Shown here: one piece after another, positions 55,557 to 63,112 of the stretch
Layout of the letters: each line of letters begins with the position of its first letter
How positions within the stretch are numbered: the first letter of the stretch is position 1
Assembly (NCBI GenBank): GCA_045128915.1
Contig: JBGVIT010000033.1
Span: forward strand, 1-64,000
DNA length: 64,000 nucleotides
Source: RGIG9115 sp045128915
GTDB taxonomy: Bacteria; Bacillota; Clostridia; UBA1381
Direction of reading: 5' to 3'
The notes under the pieces: model-generated
Told to the model about the DNA's origin: nothing
Databases searched by the model: none
Seen by the model: only the letters and a program-made list of their open reading frames with translations
Made by a program: the position numbers and the translations under genes

Positions 55557-56063
55557 ATGAAAAGAACATTAATTGTAGTAGACATGCAGAATGATTTTGT
55601 TAACGGTGCTCTTGGCACCAAAGAGGCACAGGCTATTGTGCCGAATGTAAAGAAGAAGATTGAAGAATATAAGTCTCGTGGAGATGAAATCATTTTCACG
55701 AGAGATACCCATTTCAGTAATTATCTTGACACCAACGAAGGCAAGCATCTCCCTGTTAAGCATTGTATTATGAATACTGATGGTTGGCAGATAGTAGACG
55801 GACTTGATGATAGTGAATGCATCCACATTCATAAGGAAGCATTTGGATGGAAGCATTGGAATGACTTAGACCTTGAAGAAGTGGAACTTGTTGGTCTTTG
55901 TACTGATATTTGCGTAGTATCTAACGCTCTTATTCTCAAGGCTCAATTCCCTGAAATTAACATTACAGTCGATGCAGGTTGCTGTGCTGGTGTAACTCCT
56001 GAAACTCACAAGGCAGCACTTACAACGATGAAGATGTGTCAGATTAATATAATTGGAGAATAA
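55557..56063 (+). CDS. pncA: Nicotinamidase (isochorismatase fold, 168 aa)
   Basis: Hydrolyses nicotinamide to nicotinate and ammonia. Triad D9 (VVDMQNDF), K93 (HIHKEAFG), C119 (LCTDICVVSNAL); metal ligands D50 and H52 (RDTHF) and H64. Length is typical. First gene of the four-gene NAD operon; 2 bases to the next gene. Confidence 0.9.
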   Translation: MKRTLIVVDMQNDFVNGALGTKEAQAIVPNVKKKIEEYKSRGDEIIFTRDTHFSNYLDTNEGKHLPVKHCIMNTDGWQIVDGLDDSECIHIHKEAFGWKHWNDLDLEEVELVGLCTDICVVSNALILKAQFPEINITVDAGCCAGVTPETHKAALTTMKMCQINIIGE

Positions 56064-56065
56064 TT

Positions 56066-56872
56066 ATGATTAAGATAAATGGTCAGATTGTAACACAGGC
56101 TCACTTTCCAGATAGCTCGTTGAGAATTGAAACTAATTATAGAGAGCCTATTTTTAGCTTAGATTGGTTTGGTACATCTGTTAAGAAGCTTACTTGGCAC
56201 TATGAAAATGACGCCGAGTTGTTTACTATCATTTGTATTCGTAAACATTTTGATAGACAAGAGATGATTCTTGAAATGCCTTATTGTCCACATGCTCGTA
56301 TGGATAGAGTTAAAAACTCTAATGAATTTTTTACTTTGAAGCATTTCGCAGATGTGATTAATAGTCTTAATTTTACTGAAGTTAGAATTCTTGACCCACA
56401 CAGTAATGTTTGTGCGGCGCTTATCAACAATGTTAAGGTTAAATATCCACAGGAAATGATTGAGAAGACAATCTCAGCTATTCCTAATAAAAATGGTTTG
56501 GTCGCCTTTTATCCAGATGAAGGTGCAATGAAGCGTGGCACAGATTATGTAAAGGGCGTTTATGCTTTTGGAATTAAAAAGCGTGATTGGGAAACAGGTA
56601 AGATTCTTGGTCTCGAACTAATGAATAAGGATGTTGTAAAAGATAGAGATGTTTTAATTATTGATGACATTTGTTCTCGTGGTGGCACTTTTTATCATTC
56701 TGCCAAGGCATTAAAAGAAGCTGGTGCTAAAAACATATATCTTTATATAAGTCATTGTGAGAATACCATACTTGAGGGAGAACTTCTTACGAGCGGCTTA
56801 ATTGAAAGAGTTTATACAACTAATAGTATTTTTACAAAAGAACATGAAAAGATTGAGGTATTTGAATTATGA
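56066..56872 (+). CDS. prs: Ribose-phosphate pyrophosphokinase (268 aa)
   Basis: Makes PRPP from ribose 5-phosphate and ATP, the second substrate of the next enzyme. Motifs: ATP loop PYCPHARMDR (72-81), metal-binding DPHSN (110-114), PRPP loop IIDDICSRGGTF (198-209). Shorter than host Prs (about 315 aa), which is usual for phage versions. It overlaps the following gene by ATGA. Confidence 0.9.
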   Translation: MIKINGQIVTQAHFPDSSLRIETNYREPIFSLDWFGTSVKKLTWHYENDAELFTIICIRKHFDRQEMILEMPYCPHARMDRVKNSNEFFTLKHFADVINSLNFTEVRILDPHSNVCAALINNVKVKYPQEMIEKTISAIPNKNGLVAFYPDEGAMKRGTDYVKGVYAFGIKKRDWETGKILGLELMNKDVVKDRDVLIIDDICSRGGTFYHSAKALKEAGAKNIYLYISHCENTILEGELLTSGLIERVYTTNSIFTKEHEKIEVFEL

Positions 56873-58332
56873 TGAATACAATGGCTTTGTTACTTTCTGA
56901 TACATACAAACAGTGTCACGATAGAATGTATCCAAAGGGATTAACTAAACTGGTTTCTTATTGGGTACCCAGAAAGTCAATGTTAGAAAATCAGAAGGAA
57001 ATGGTTTTCTTTGGATTACAGGCTTTTATTAAGGAATATTTGATTGGGTATTTTAAGAAAAACTTCTTTGACTTATCCGAAGATGAGGTATTGTCTCTTT
57101 ATACAGATTCAATGAATGTTCAGATTGGCAGCGGTAATTATGACTTAGATAAGATTATTGAGCTTCATAGACTGGGTTATCTGCCTCTTGAAATTAGAGC
57201 GTTGTCAGAAGGAACACTTGTGCCGATGGGTGTACCCTGTATAGAAATTACTAATACACATGATAAGTTTGCTTGGCTTGTTCAGTGGATTGAGTGTATT
57301 TTACAGGTAGAGCTTTGGAAGCCCTGTTGTCACGCAACCATCGGTCATATGTATAGAGAAATCGCTGATTATTGGTATAAAAAGACAACCGATAATCTCC
57401 CTGCTAATATGGCTTGTGCAGATTTCGGTATGAGAGGAATGTCTTGTATGGAAGAAGCGGTTAGATGTTCGGCTTCTTGGTTGCTCTCTTTTAATAAAAC
57501 ATCTACAATTCCAGCAATCAATTATATTGATAAATATTATAATGCAGACTGTAAGAATAATGGTCTTGGAATTGGTGCGGTATCAACCGAGCACAGTGTA
57601 ATGGGCGCTAATTACTCTATTGATGGTGACGAGATTACATTTGTTAAAAAGCTTTTGAATGAGTTGTATCCCAACACATCGTTTAGTATGGTTTCTGATA
57701 CTTATGATTATTGGAATATGGTAAACAATATTCTTCCTCAGTGCAAGGAAGATATTATGAAGCACAATGGTAAGCTCTTGGTTCGTCCTGATAGTGGCGA
57801 TATCGTAGAGATTTCTGTCAAGACCGTTGAAAGACTGTGGGATATTTTTGGTGGCACTATTAACTCAAAAGGTTATAAGGTATTAGACCCTCATATCGGT
57901 ATTATCTATGGCGATGGTTGTACGCTTTCTAATGTAGATACTATTTGGAGAGAATTAGAAAAGCGTGGTTTTGCGGCTAATAACATTGCTTATGGTGTTG
58001 GTGCTTTCTGTTTTACTGCAATTATTGAAAATGGAAAAATGATTGTAGCGACCAGAGATACATTTGGCATTGCAATGAAGGCAACATACGGAATCATTGA
58101 TGGTAAGAAACTGATGATTTACAAAGACCCTAAGACAGATACAAGCAATCTGAAGAAGTCTCATAAGGGTTGTTGTAGAGTTTACGAAGACAATGGTGAG
58201 TTAAAGTGTGAAGATGGTATGCTCGAAATGAGCAATGATAGTTTACTTACAACCGTATTTAAGGACGGAGAGTTGGTAAGAGAAGATACATTTATGAATA
58301 TTAGAAACAGAATGTATGGAGATTGTATATGA
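56869..58332 (+). CDS. nadV: Nicotinamide phosphoribosyltransferase (487 aa)
   Basis: Converts nicotinamide plus PRPP to NMN. Conserved features: DFGMRG (185-190), STEHSVM with H242 (the autophosphorylated His) at 239-245, RPDSGD (306-311), IIYGDG further on. Length matches the family. In many phages NadV is paired with an NMN adenylyltransferase; none is visible in this window. It overlaps nadE by 4 bases. Confidence 0.94.
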   Translation: MMNTMALLLSDTYKQCHDRMYPKGLTKLVSYWVPRKSMLENQKEMVFFGLQAFIKEYLIGYFKKNFFDLSEDEVLSLYTDSMNVQIGSGNYDLDKIIELHRLGYLPLEIRALSEGTLVPMGVPCIEITNTHDKFAWLVQWIECILQVELWKPCCHATIGHMYREIADYWYKKTTDNLPANMACADFGMRGMSCMEEAVRCSASWLLSFNKTSTIPAINYIDKYYNADCKNNGLGIGAVSTEHSVMGANYSIDGDEITFVKKLLNELYPNTSFSMVSDTYDYWNMVNNILPQCKEDIMKHNGKLLVRPDSGDIVEISVKTVERLWDIFGGTINSKGYKVLDPHIGIIYGDGCTLSNVDTIWRELEKRGFAANNIAYGVGAFCFTAIIENGKMIVATRDTFGIAMKATYGIIDGKKLMIYKDPKTDTSNLKKSHKGCCRVYEDNGELKCEDGMLEMSNDSLLTTVFKDGELVREDTFMNIRNRMYGDCI

Positions 58333-59060
58333 ATAATTTTAATGCGATAGAAGTAAAAGATAGAATAGTTGCTTGGGTTAGAGAATGGTTCGAACAGAAT
58401 GGAAAGGGTTGTAATGCAGTAATTGGTATCTCTGGTGGCGCAGATTCTACCGTGGTAGCTGCTCTTTGTGTAGAGGCTCTTGGAAGAAATAGAGTTATCG
58501 GTGTAAAGATGCCTTGTGGTGAACAGCCTGATATTGATGATTCCAACAAGCTTATTAAGCATCTTGGGATTAAAAGTTACACTATAAATATTTGGGATGC
58601 TGTTACTGGTATTGACAATCAGTTTCCAACCGACATAGAGATAAGTAAGCAGACAAGAATAAATCTTCCTCCTCGTATTCGTATGGCAACTCTTTACGCA
58701 ATTTCTCAGAGTGTTAATGGCAGAGTAGCAAACACTTGCAATCTTTCTGAGGATTGGGTTGGCTATTCTACTCGTTGGGGCGATAGCGTTGGTGACTTTA
58801 GTCCACTTTCTAATATTACTAAAACAGAAGTAAAAGAGATTGGTAAGGCTTTGGGTCTGCCCAATGAATTGGTTTATAAAACACCTTCAGATGGTCTTTG
58901 TGGTAAGACTGACGAAGATAATCTTGGTTTCACCTATGAAGTATTAGATAGATATATTCGTACTGGTGAGATTGAGGATATAGATATTAAAGAAAAGATT
59001 GATTCTATGCATGAGAAAAATCTTTTCAAGTTGCAGTTGATGCCGAGCTTCCAGTTGTAA
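58329..59060 (+). CDS. nadE: NAD synthetase (243 aa)
   Basis: ATP-pyrophosphatase that amidates nicotinate adenine dinucleotide to NAD. P-loop SGGADS (35-40); RIRMATLYAIS (116-126); PSDGLCGKTDEDNLG (186-200). It uses ammonia: no glutaminase domain. ATG at 58329, inside the nadV end. Together with the nicotinamidase it points to the deamidating route, while nadV serves the direct route. Confidence 0.93.
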   Translation: MNNFNAIEVKDRIVAWVREWFEQNGKGCNAVIGISGGADSTVVAALCVEALGRNRVIGVKMPCGEQPDIDDSNKLIKHLGIKSYTINIWDAVTGIDNQFPTDIEISKQTRINLPPRIRMATLYAISQSVNGRVANTCNLSEDWVGYSTRWGDSVGDFSPLSNITKTEVKEIGKALGLPNELVYKTPSDGLCGKTDEDNLGFTYEVLDRYIRTGEIEDIDIKEKIDSMHEKNLFKLQLMPSFQL

Positions 59061-59069
59061 GAGGTAGAT

Positions 59070-59321
59070 ATGGAATGTAAGAACTGTAAGTATCATAAAG
59101 AATTACACTTTGGTATGTGTGATATTACGCATATGTGTAATACAAAGTCATGCACTCTTCCAAGTGATGAAGATGTTGAGAAATTGCATATTTGTTATAA
59201 CTGTCAACATTGGTTTGGTGGCGGAGACTGGGGATTAAGCTGTGCAAAGGATTATTATAACTGCAACACCAATGGTTTTAACCCAGCTTGCAAAGAATTT
59301 GAGAGGAAGAAGCGGATATGA
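59070..59321 (+). CDS. Cys-rich protein (83 aa)
   Basis: MECKNCKYHKELHFGMCDITHMCNTKSCTLPSDEDVEKLHIC... About ten Cys in CxxC-like pairs; probably two zinc sites. AAGAGGTA site. Cotranscribed with the NAD operon; coupled by ATGA to the next gene. Confidence 0.7.
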   Translation: MECKNCKYHKELHFGMCDITHMCNTKSCTLPSDEDVEKLHICYNCQHWFGGGDWGLSCAKDYYNCNTNGFNPACKEFERKKRI

Positions 59322-59632
59322 AATATAAGCCGTATACAAAAGTAATTACAACAAAAGATTATTGGGGAGAGTGTGCTATTTATGAACCACATCCATTTAG
59401 AAATTGCATTATAAAAGATAGCATTGAGCGGTGTGGTGATATATATAATGGTCACACTGGTATTAACGATGATGAATGGTGTTGGGTGTATTATGATTGG
59501 TGTGGAAACCCAATTGGAATTAGCGAAGATATACCAGAGGGTGAAGTAGTTGATAAATTTACAGCAGAAAATATAGGAAGTCAAAAGTTTGCAGATTATC
59601 TTAATTATGAGCCTGTAAATATCACCACTTAA
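59318..59632 (+). CDS. Unknown protein (104 aa)
   Basis: MKYKPYTKVITTKDYWGECAIYEPHPFRNCIIKDSIERCGDI... Aromatic, beta-rich, with 'DEWCWVYYDWCGNPIGISED'. ATGA overlap with the Cys-rich gene. Function unknown. Confidence 0.68.
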   Translation: MKYKPYTKVITTKDYWGECAIYEPHPFRNCIIKDSIERCGDIYNGHTGINDDEWCWVYYDWCGNPIGISEDIPEGEVVDKFTAENIGSQKFADYLNYEPVNITT

Positions 59633-59688
59633 AAACATAGTTTTAATTGTTTAAACACCGCAATATATACAATCTGAAACATCATTAT

Positions 59689-59718
59689 TTGATAACTTTA
59701 TAAGAAGTGTGGTATGAT
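59689..59718 (+). promoter_or_regulatory. Promoter of the MrpR-like gene
   Basis: TTGATA-18-TATGAT: weaker and with an 18-bp spacer, unlike the early promoters; suits constitutive low expression of a repressor. Confidence 0.65.
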
Positions 59719-59756
59719 TATATCAAAAGATAATTATATCGAGGAGTGATGATGCT

Positions 59757-60716
59757 GTGAATAACAATATGGAGCGGTTTATAAACTCAATAGAATCACC
59801 GAACAGTCAAAAAGTTATCAAGCATGTATTCAAAAAAATTGAAACTGAAGACATAGAGAATTATAATTCTATGCAAATGGAACAATTAATACTTAGTGCG
59901 TCACCTAATAGTCCCAAAGAAATAATCACTATAATTTATGTTCTTTCTTCATACTTTAAATACCTTCAAGAACAAGACATTGTTAAAGATGATAACGCAT
60001 ATCAAATCATACAGTCTTTGGATAAGAAAATATTATGGAAAAAAGCAAAGCCATTTTCTAAAAAGAAATTTATATCCTATGAACAATATCAAAGAGTAAT
60101 TAAGGACATTGCAACATATGAAGAATATAATGCTTTGTATTATGAATTACTCTTTGCTTGCATTTATCATGGAATCTATAATGACGACTTGAGCGTTATT
60201 AAAAATTTAAGAAGTTCTAATATAAATGACGATGGAATGATAACTCTACAAGAAGATAATGGTCATACTTACAGACTGAAAGTGCCAGAAAAGTTAGCCT
60301 TAGATTTAAAAAAGCTTGCAAATATTAATACATGGCAACGACGCAACCGTTTTGGCGTTTGCAATGTAGATATGAGAGGCGTATATTCAGATAGTGTGTT
60401 CAAAATAGAGCACAGAAGCACCGCCTCAAATGATTCATATCGTTTTACCTACTATGCCAAGCTGAGAAAGATAGCAAAAGAGTATTTAGAATATTCTTTA
60501 TTGCCATTACAATTATATACTTCGGGAATTATGCATCGTATTAAACTTGAATTGGATAAGAACGGCATATCATTAGAAGAAGTATTTACAGACAACAACC
60601 GTAATCGAATGGCTCATCTAATTACTTCTAAAGAGCTTATGAGATGCAACAGCAGTATAGAATTAGGCAACTTTAGAGAGCTTGTTAAAGGACATTTAGA
60701 ATCATTCTTAAATTAA
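59757..60716 (+). CDS. Integrase-fold protein without catalytic residues, MrpR/YopR-like (319 aa)
   Basis: N-terminal core-binding-like helices and a C-terminal domain with the integrase layout, but the expected 'G.R..EL' motif reads GIYNDDL, and no HxxR/Tyr box is visible at the C-terminus. Length is close to SPbeta MrpR (YopR, about 325 aa), a master repressor with a tyrosine-recombinase fold that lacks activity. By analogy it could repress the early cassettes. GTG start with GAGGAG 10 bases upstream; own weak promoter. Family assignment is by pattern and context. Confidence 0.65.
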   Translation: MNNNMERFINSIESPNSQKVIKHVFKKIETEDIENYNSMQMEQLILSASPNSPKEIITIIYVLSSYFKYLQEQDIVKDDNAYQIIQSLDKKILWKKAKPFSKKKFISYEQYQRVIKDIATYEEYNALYYELLFACIYHGIYNDDLSVIKNLRSSNINDDGMITLQEDNGHTYRLKVPEKLALDLKKLANINTWQRRNRFGVCNVDMRGVYSDSVFKIEHRSTASNDSYRFTYYAKLRKIAKEYLEYSLLPLQLYTSGIMHRIKLELDKNGISLEEVFTDNNRNRMAHLITSKELMRCNSSIELGNFRELVKGHLESFLN

Positions 60717-60767
60717 AATCAAACAAATGTTCGATAGGGTATTGTAAAATTCTAAAAATTATAGTAG

Positions 60768-60835
60768 TATATTTTCATAAGGTGAAGCCACGGAGTACAT
60801 AAAGTGCTTCGTGGCTGAGAGCCACTATACATAGC
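60768..60835 (+). promoter_or_regulatory. Structured leader
   Basis: AGCCACGGAG...CTTCGTGGCT forms a 10-bp stem with one G-U pair, followed by GAGAGCCAC, which can compete with the first strand for GTGGCT. It lies just upstream of the 121-aa gene: a possible attenuator or regulatory RNA switch. No known riboswitch consensus recognised. Confidence 0.5.
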
Positions 60836-60858
60836 GAGAAAGGAATAGATATTGTAAT

Positions 60859-61224
60859 ATGGTTGCCGAAAAAACTTTGACGAAGCTTGGTTTTACAAAA
60901 GACGAAAACAACACGAAATTAAACGAAATATTTAAAGACAATGCGAAACTGAAAGAAATACATATAGATGTCTATCCAGCGAATCCTCTTGTTTCTTCTT
61001 CTGCCCCATTTATGCTTTTATTGCGAACTATCGAAAAGAAGATATTGGTTAAAAATAGCGGTATTCGTCTTGTTTTGAGAAAGAATGTGAGTTATTGTGA
61101 TACATATTTTATGAATGTGGTATTATCGGAAATCAAAGAGTGTTATTGTAAATCAATTAATGATTGTTCTGAATTTATCTTAAATATTCAGAATATATAC
61201 TATAGAATAACTGTTTTTAACTAA
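60859..61224 (+). CDS. Unknown protein (121 aa)
   Basis: MVAEKTLTKLGFTKDENNTKLNEIFKDNAKLKEIHIDVYPAN... Alpha/beta; a basic patch 'RTIEKKILVKNSGIRLVLRKN'. AAAGGAATA site. It follows the structured leader, and its place next to the repressor-like gene suggests a control function. No family recognised. Confidence 0.66.
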   Translation: MVAEKTLTKLGFTKDENNTKLNEIFKDNAKLKEIHIDVYPANPLVSSSAPFMLLLRTIEKKILVKNSGIRLVLRKNVSYCDTYFMNVVLSEIKECYCKSINDCSEFILNIQNIYYRITVFN

Positions 61225-61241
61225 GAAAATTATATGAAAAG

Positions 61242-61760
61242 GTGATAAATATACAAGCGAAATCGAAATTTCTTTTGTGGCTTATTATTATTCTAATGAT
61301 TATAACAATTATTATTGGCGTTTTATGCTGCGAACATAAACCTAAAAGAATAATGGAGGGAACAATAGAAACAAAAGAGACAACAGAAGAGAATAAAAGA
61401 ACAATAGATATAGAGAATGATAAGGATGGTGATACTAATCAGGCTATTGAGCCTGTTAGTTTGGGGAACTTTAAATTGACGGCATACTGTAGTTGTTCCC
61501 TATGTTGTGGGAAGTGGGCTAATAATAGACCTAATGGTATAATATACGGTGCTATTGGCGAAGAATTAAAAGAAGGTTACAGTATAGCGGTTGACCCAAG
61601 GGTTATTGCGTATAGAACTGAAGTAATTATCAACGGACATACATACAAAGCGCAAGATTGCGGCGGTGCAATCAAAGGAAATAGAATAGATGTTTATTTC
61701 GAAGACCATAATGATGCGCTAGAATTCGGTGTACAATATGCAGAGGTATTTGTTAAATAA
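61242..61760 (+). CDS. Membrane-anchored 3D-domain cell-wall protein (172 aa)
   Basis: A short N-terminus, a strong transmembrane helix (about 10-30, WLIIILMIITIIIGVLC), a polar linker rich in Thr/Glu, then a 3D domain: FKLTAYCSC...LCCGKW...G.IYGA..., SIAVDPRVI, AQDCGGAIKGNRIDVYF. The Asp residues of this domain (as in RpfB, YocH and MltA) form the lytic transglycosylase site. Likely peptidoglycan remodelling for entry or release. Start uncertain: GTG at 61242, or a rarer codon after AAAAGGTGAT. Confidence 0.8.
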   Translation: MINIQAKSKFLLWLIIILMIITIIIGVLCCEHKPKRIMEGTIETKETTEENKRTIDIENDKDGDTNQAIEPVSLGNFKLTAYCSCSLCCGKWANNRPNGIIYGAIGEELKEGYSIAVDPRVIAYRTEVIINGHTYKAQDCGGAIKGNRIDVYFEDHNDALEFGVQYAEVFVK

Positions 61761-61786
61761 TTTTTTTAGAAAATTCAAAATAAGTA

Positions 61787-61815
61787 TTGACATTTATAAC
61801 TTTATGTGTTATAAT
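61787..61815 (+). promoter_or_regulatory. Promoter
   Basis: TTGACA-17-TATAAT upstream of the homing nuclease. Confidence 0.88.
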
Positions 61816-61860
61816 GTATGCGTAACAAGTAATGTTATATAAAAAAGAGAGGTGAGTTTA

Positions 61861-62619
61861 ATGCAGGGGAAATTTAATAATTTATCTGGTCAACGATTTG
61901 GTTCTTTAATTGTTATTAAAAGAGCTGAAGATTATATATCACCTAAAGGACTCCATAAAGTGCAATGGTTATGTAAATGCGACTGTGATAATGAGGTCAT
62001 TATAGCAGCTACAAGTCTTATCAAAGGAAGAACAAAGTCTTGTGGTTGCTTCAGAAAAGAGGTAACAAGCAAGAAGTCGAAGAAATATAATACATATGAT
62101 TTGTCTAACGAATACGGTGTTGGATACACATCAAATGGCGAAGAGTTTTACTTTGATTTAGAAGACTACGATAAAATCAAAGATTATTGTTGGTCAACTG
62201 ATAAAGATGGCTATATCGTTGCTCATACATTGGACGGCACAGGTAGAAAAATTAGGTTTCATCGGTTGATATATTTAGGGGCAGATTTAATTGACCATAT
62301 CGACCATATCAATCATAAAGTGTGGGATAATAGAAAAGACAATTTAAGACCAGCAACTGTAAGTCAAAATAACATGAATAAAGTTTTAAGTTCTAACAAT
62401 ACATCTGGTGTTACTGGGGTTGGTTGGCACAAAACAAAAGGTAAATGGAGAGCTTATATTGTAGTTAATAAAAAACAAATACATCTTGGAGATTATGGCA
62501 ATTTTGAAGATGCGGTAAAAGCAAGAAAAGATGCAGAAGAAAAGTATTTTGGCGAATTTAGTTATGATAATAGTTTAAAACAAAAGGAGAAAGCGGTATA
62601 TGGCGACATTAAAGTATGA
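61861..62619 (+). CDS. HNH-AP2 homing endonuclease (252 aa)
   Basis: N-terminal zinc finger (WLCKCDCDN 37-43 and SCGCF 60-64), HNH nuclease HRLIYLG...DHIDHINHKVWDNRKDNLRPAT (134-166) and a C-terminal AP2-type DNA-binding domain (about 183-230, SGVTGVGWHKTKGKWRAYI). Freestanding homing enzymes of this layout cut allelic sites without the element. GAGAGGTGAG site; it overlaps the next gene. Confidence 0.9.
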   Translation: MQGKFNNLSGQRFGSLIVIKRAEDYISPKGLHKVQWLCKCDCDNEVIIAATSLIKGRTKSCGCFRKEVTSKKSKKYNTYDLSNEYGVGYTSNGEEFYFDLEDYDKIKDYCWSTDKDGYIVAHTLDGTGRKIRFHRLIYLGADLIDHIDHINHKVWDNRKDNLRPATVSQNNMNKVLSSNNTSGVTGVGWHKTKGKWRAYIVVNKKQIHLGDYGNFEDAVKARKDAEEKYFGEFSYDNSLKQKEKAVYGDIKV

Positions 62620-63097
62620 CAGAGTTATTTTAACAAAAGAATTAAATGAAAAGTTTCGTAAAGTTGGCGAAGTTTTTGAAGTTGCGAACATTTTAGACGA
62701 TTCAATTCTTTTGAGAGATAGTAAAACAAGAGTAGCACTTGGTATTATCAGTTTTGAAGAATTGGAACAATATTTTGTGCATGAGCCAAATCATAAGGGT
62801 TGGACTCAATGGATACCATTAACTGGCTTCGACGGTCAATCTGACGCTTATTACAGAACTAATAGACGAAAAGTTCAAGTAAAGTTTTTAACTGATAAGG
62901 TTAGAGCGGAATCGTGTTGCAGCAAGGTTAATGATTTTAATCTTTCTTTTGGTATTCAGTTGGCATATCTAAGATGTTTGAATAAAGCATGGGCAAAGAA
63001 AAAGAACGAGTATGAAACAAAGCTTGCAGCGGCTAATTCTGAAATAGTCGATAACGAGAGAATTATTGAAAGTATGATTCACTCTCTCCCAGCTTAA
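62600..63097 (+). CDS. Unknown phage protein (165 aa)
   Basis: MATLKYDRVILTKELNEKFRKVGEVFEVANILDDSILLRD... An N-terminal beta barrel (KOW-like), a middle 'KGWTQWIPLTGFDGQSDAYYRTNRRKVQVKF', and a helical C-terminus 'NLSFGIQLAYLRCLNKAW'. This resembles a family I recall in phages, of unknown role. AAAGGAGAAAG site within the nuclease gene. Confidence 0.74.
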   Translation: MATLKYDRVILTKELNEKFRKVGEVFEVANILDDSILLRDSKTRVALGIISFEELEQYFVHEPNHKGWTQWIPLTGFDGQSDAYYRTNRRKVQVKFLTDKVRAESCCSKVNDFNLSFGIQLAYLRCLNKAWAKKKNEYETKLAAANSEIVDNERIIESMIHSLPA

Positions 63098-63112
63098 TCA
63101 AGGGGTGGCGTT

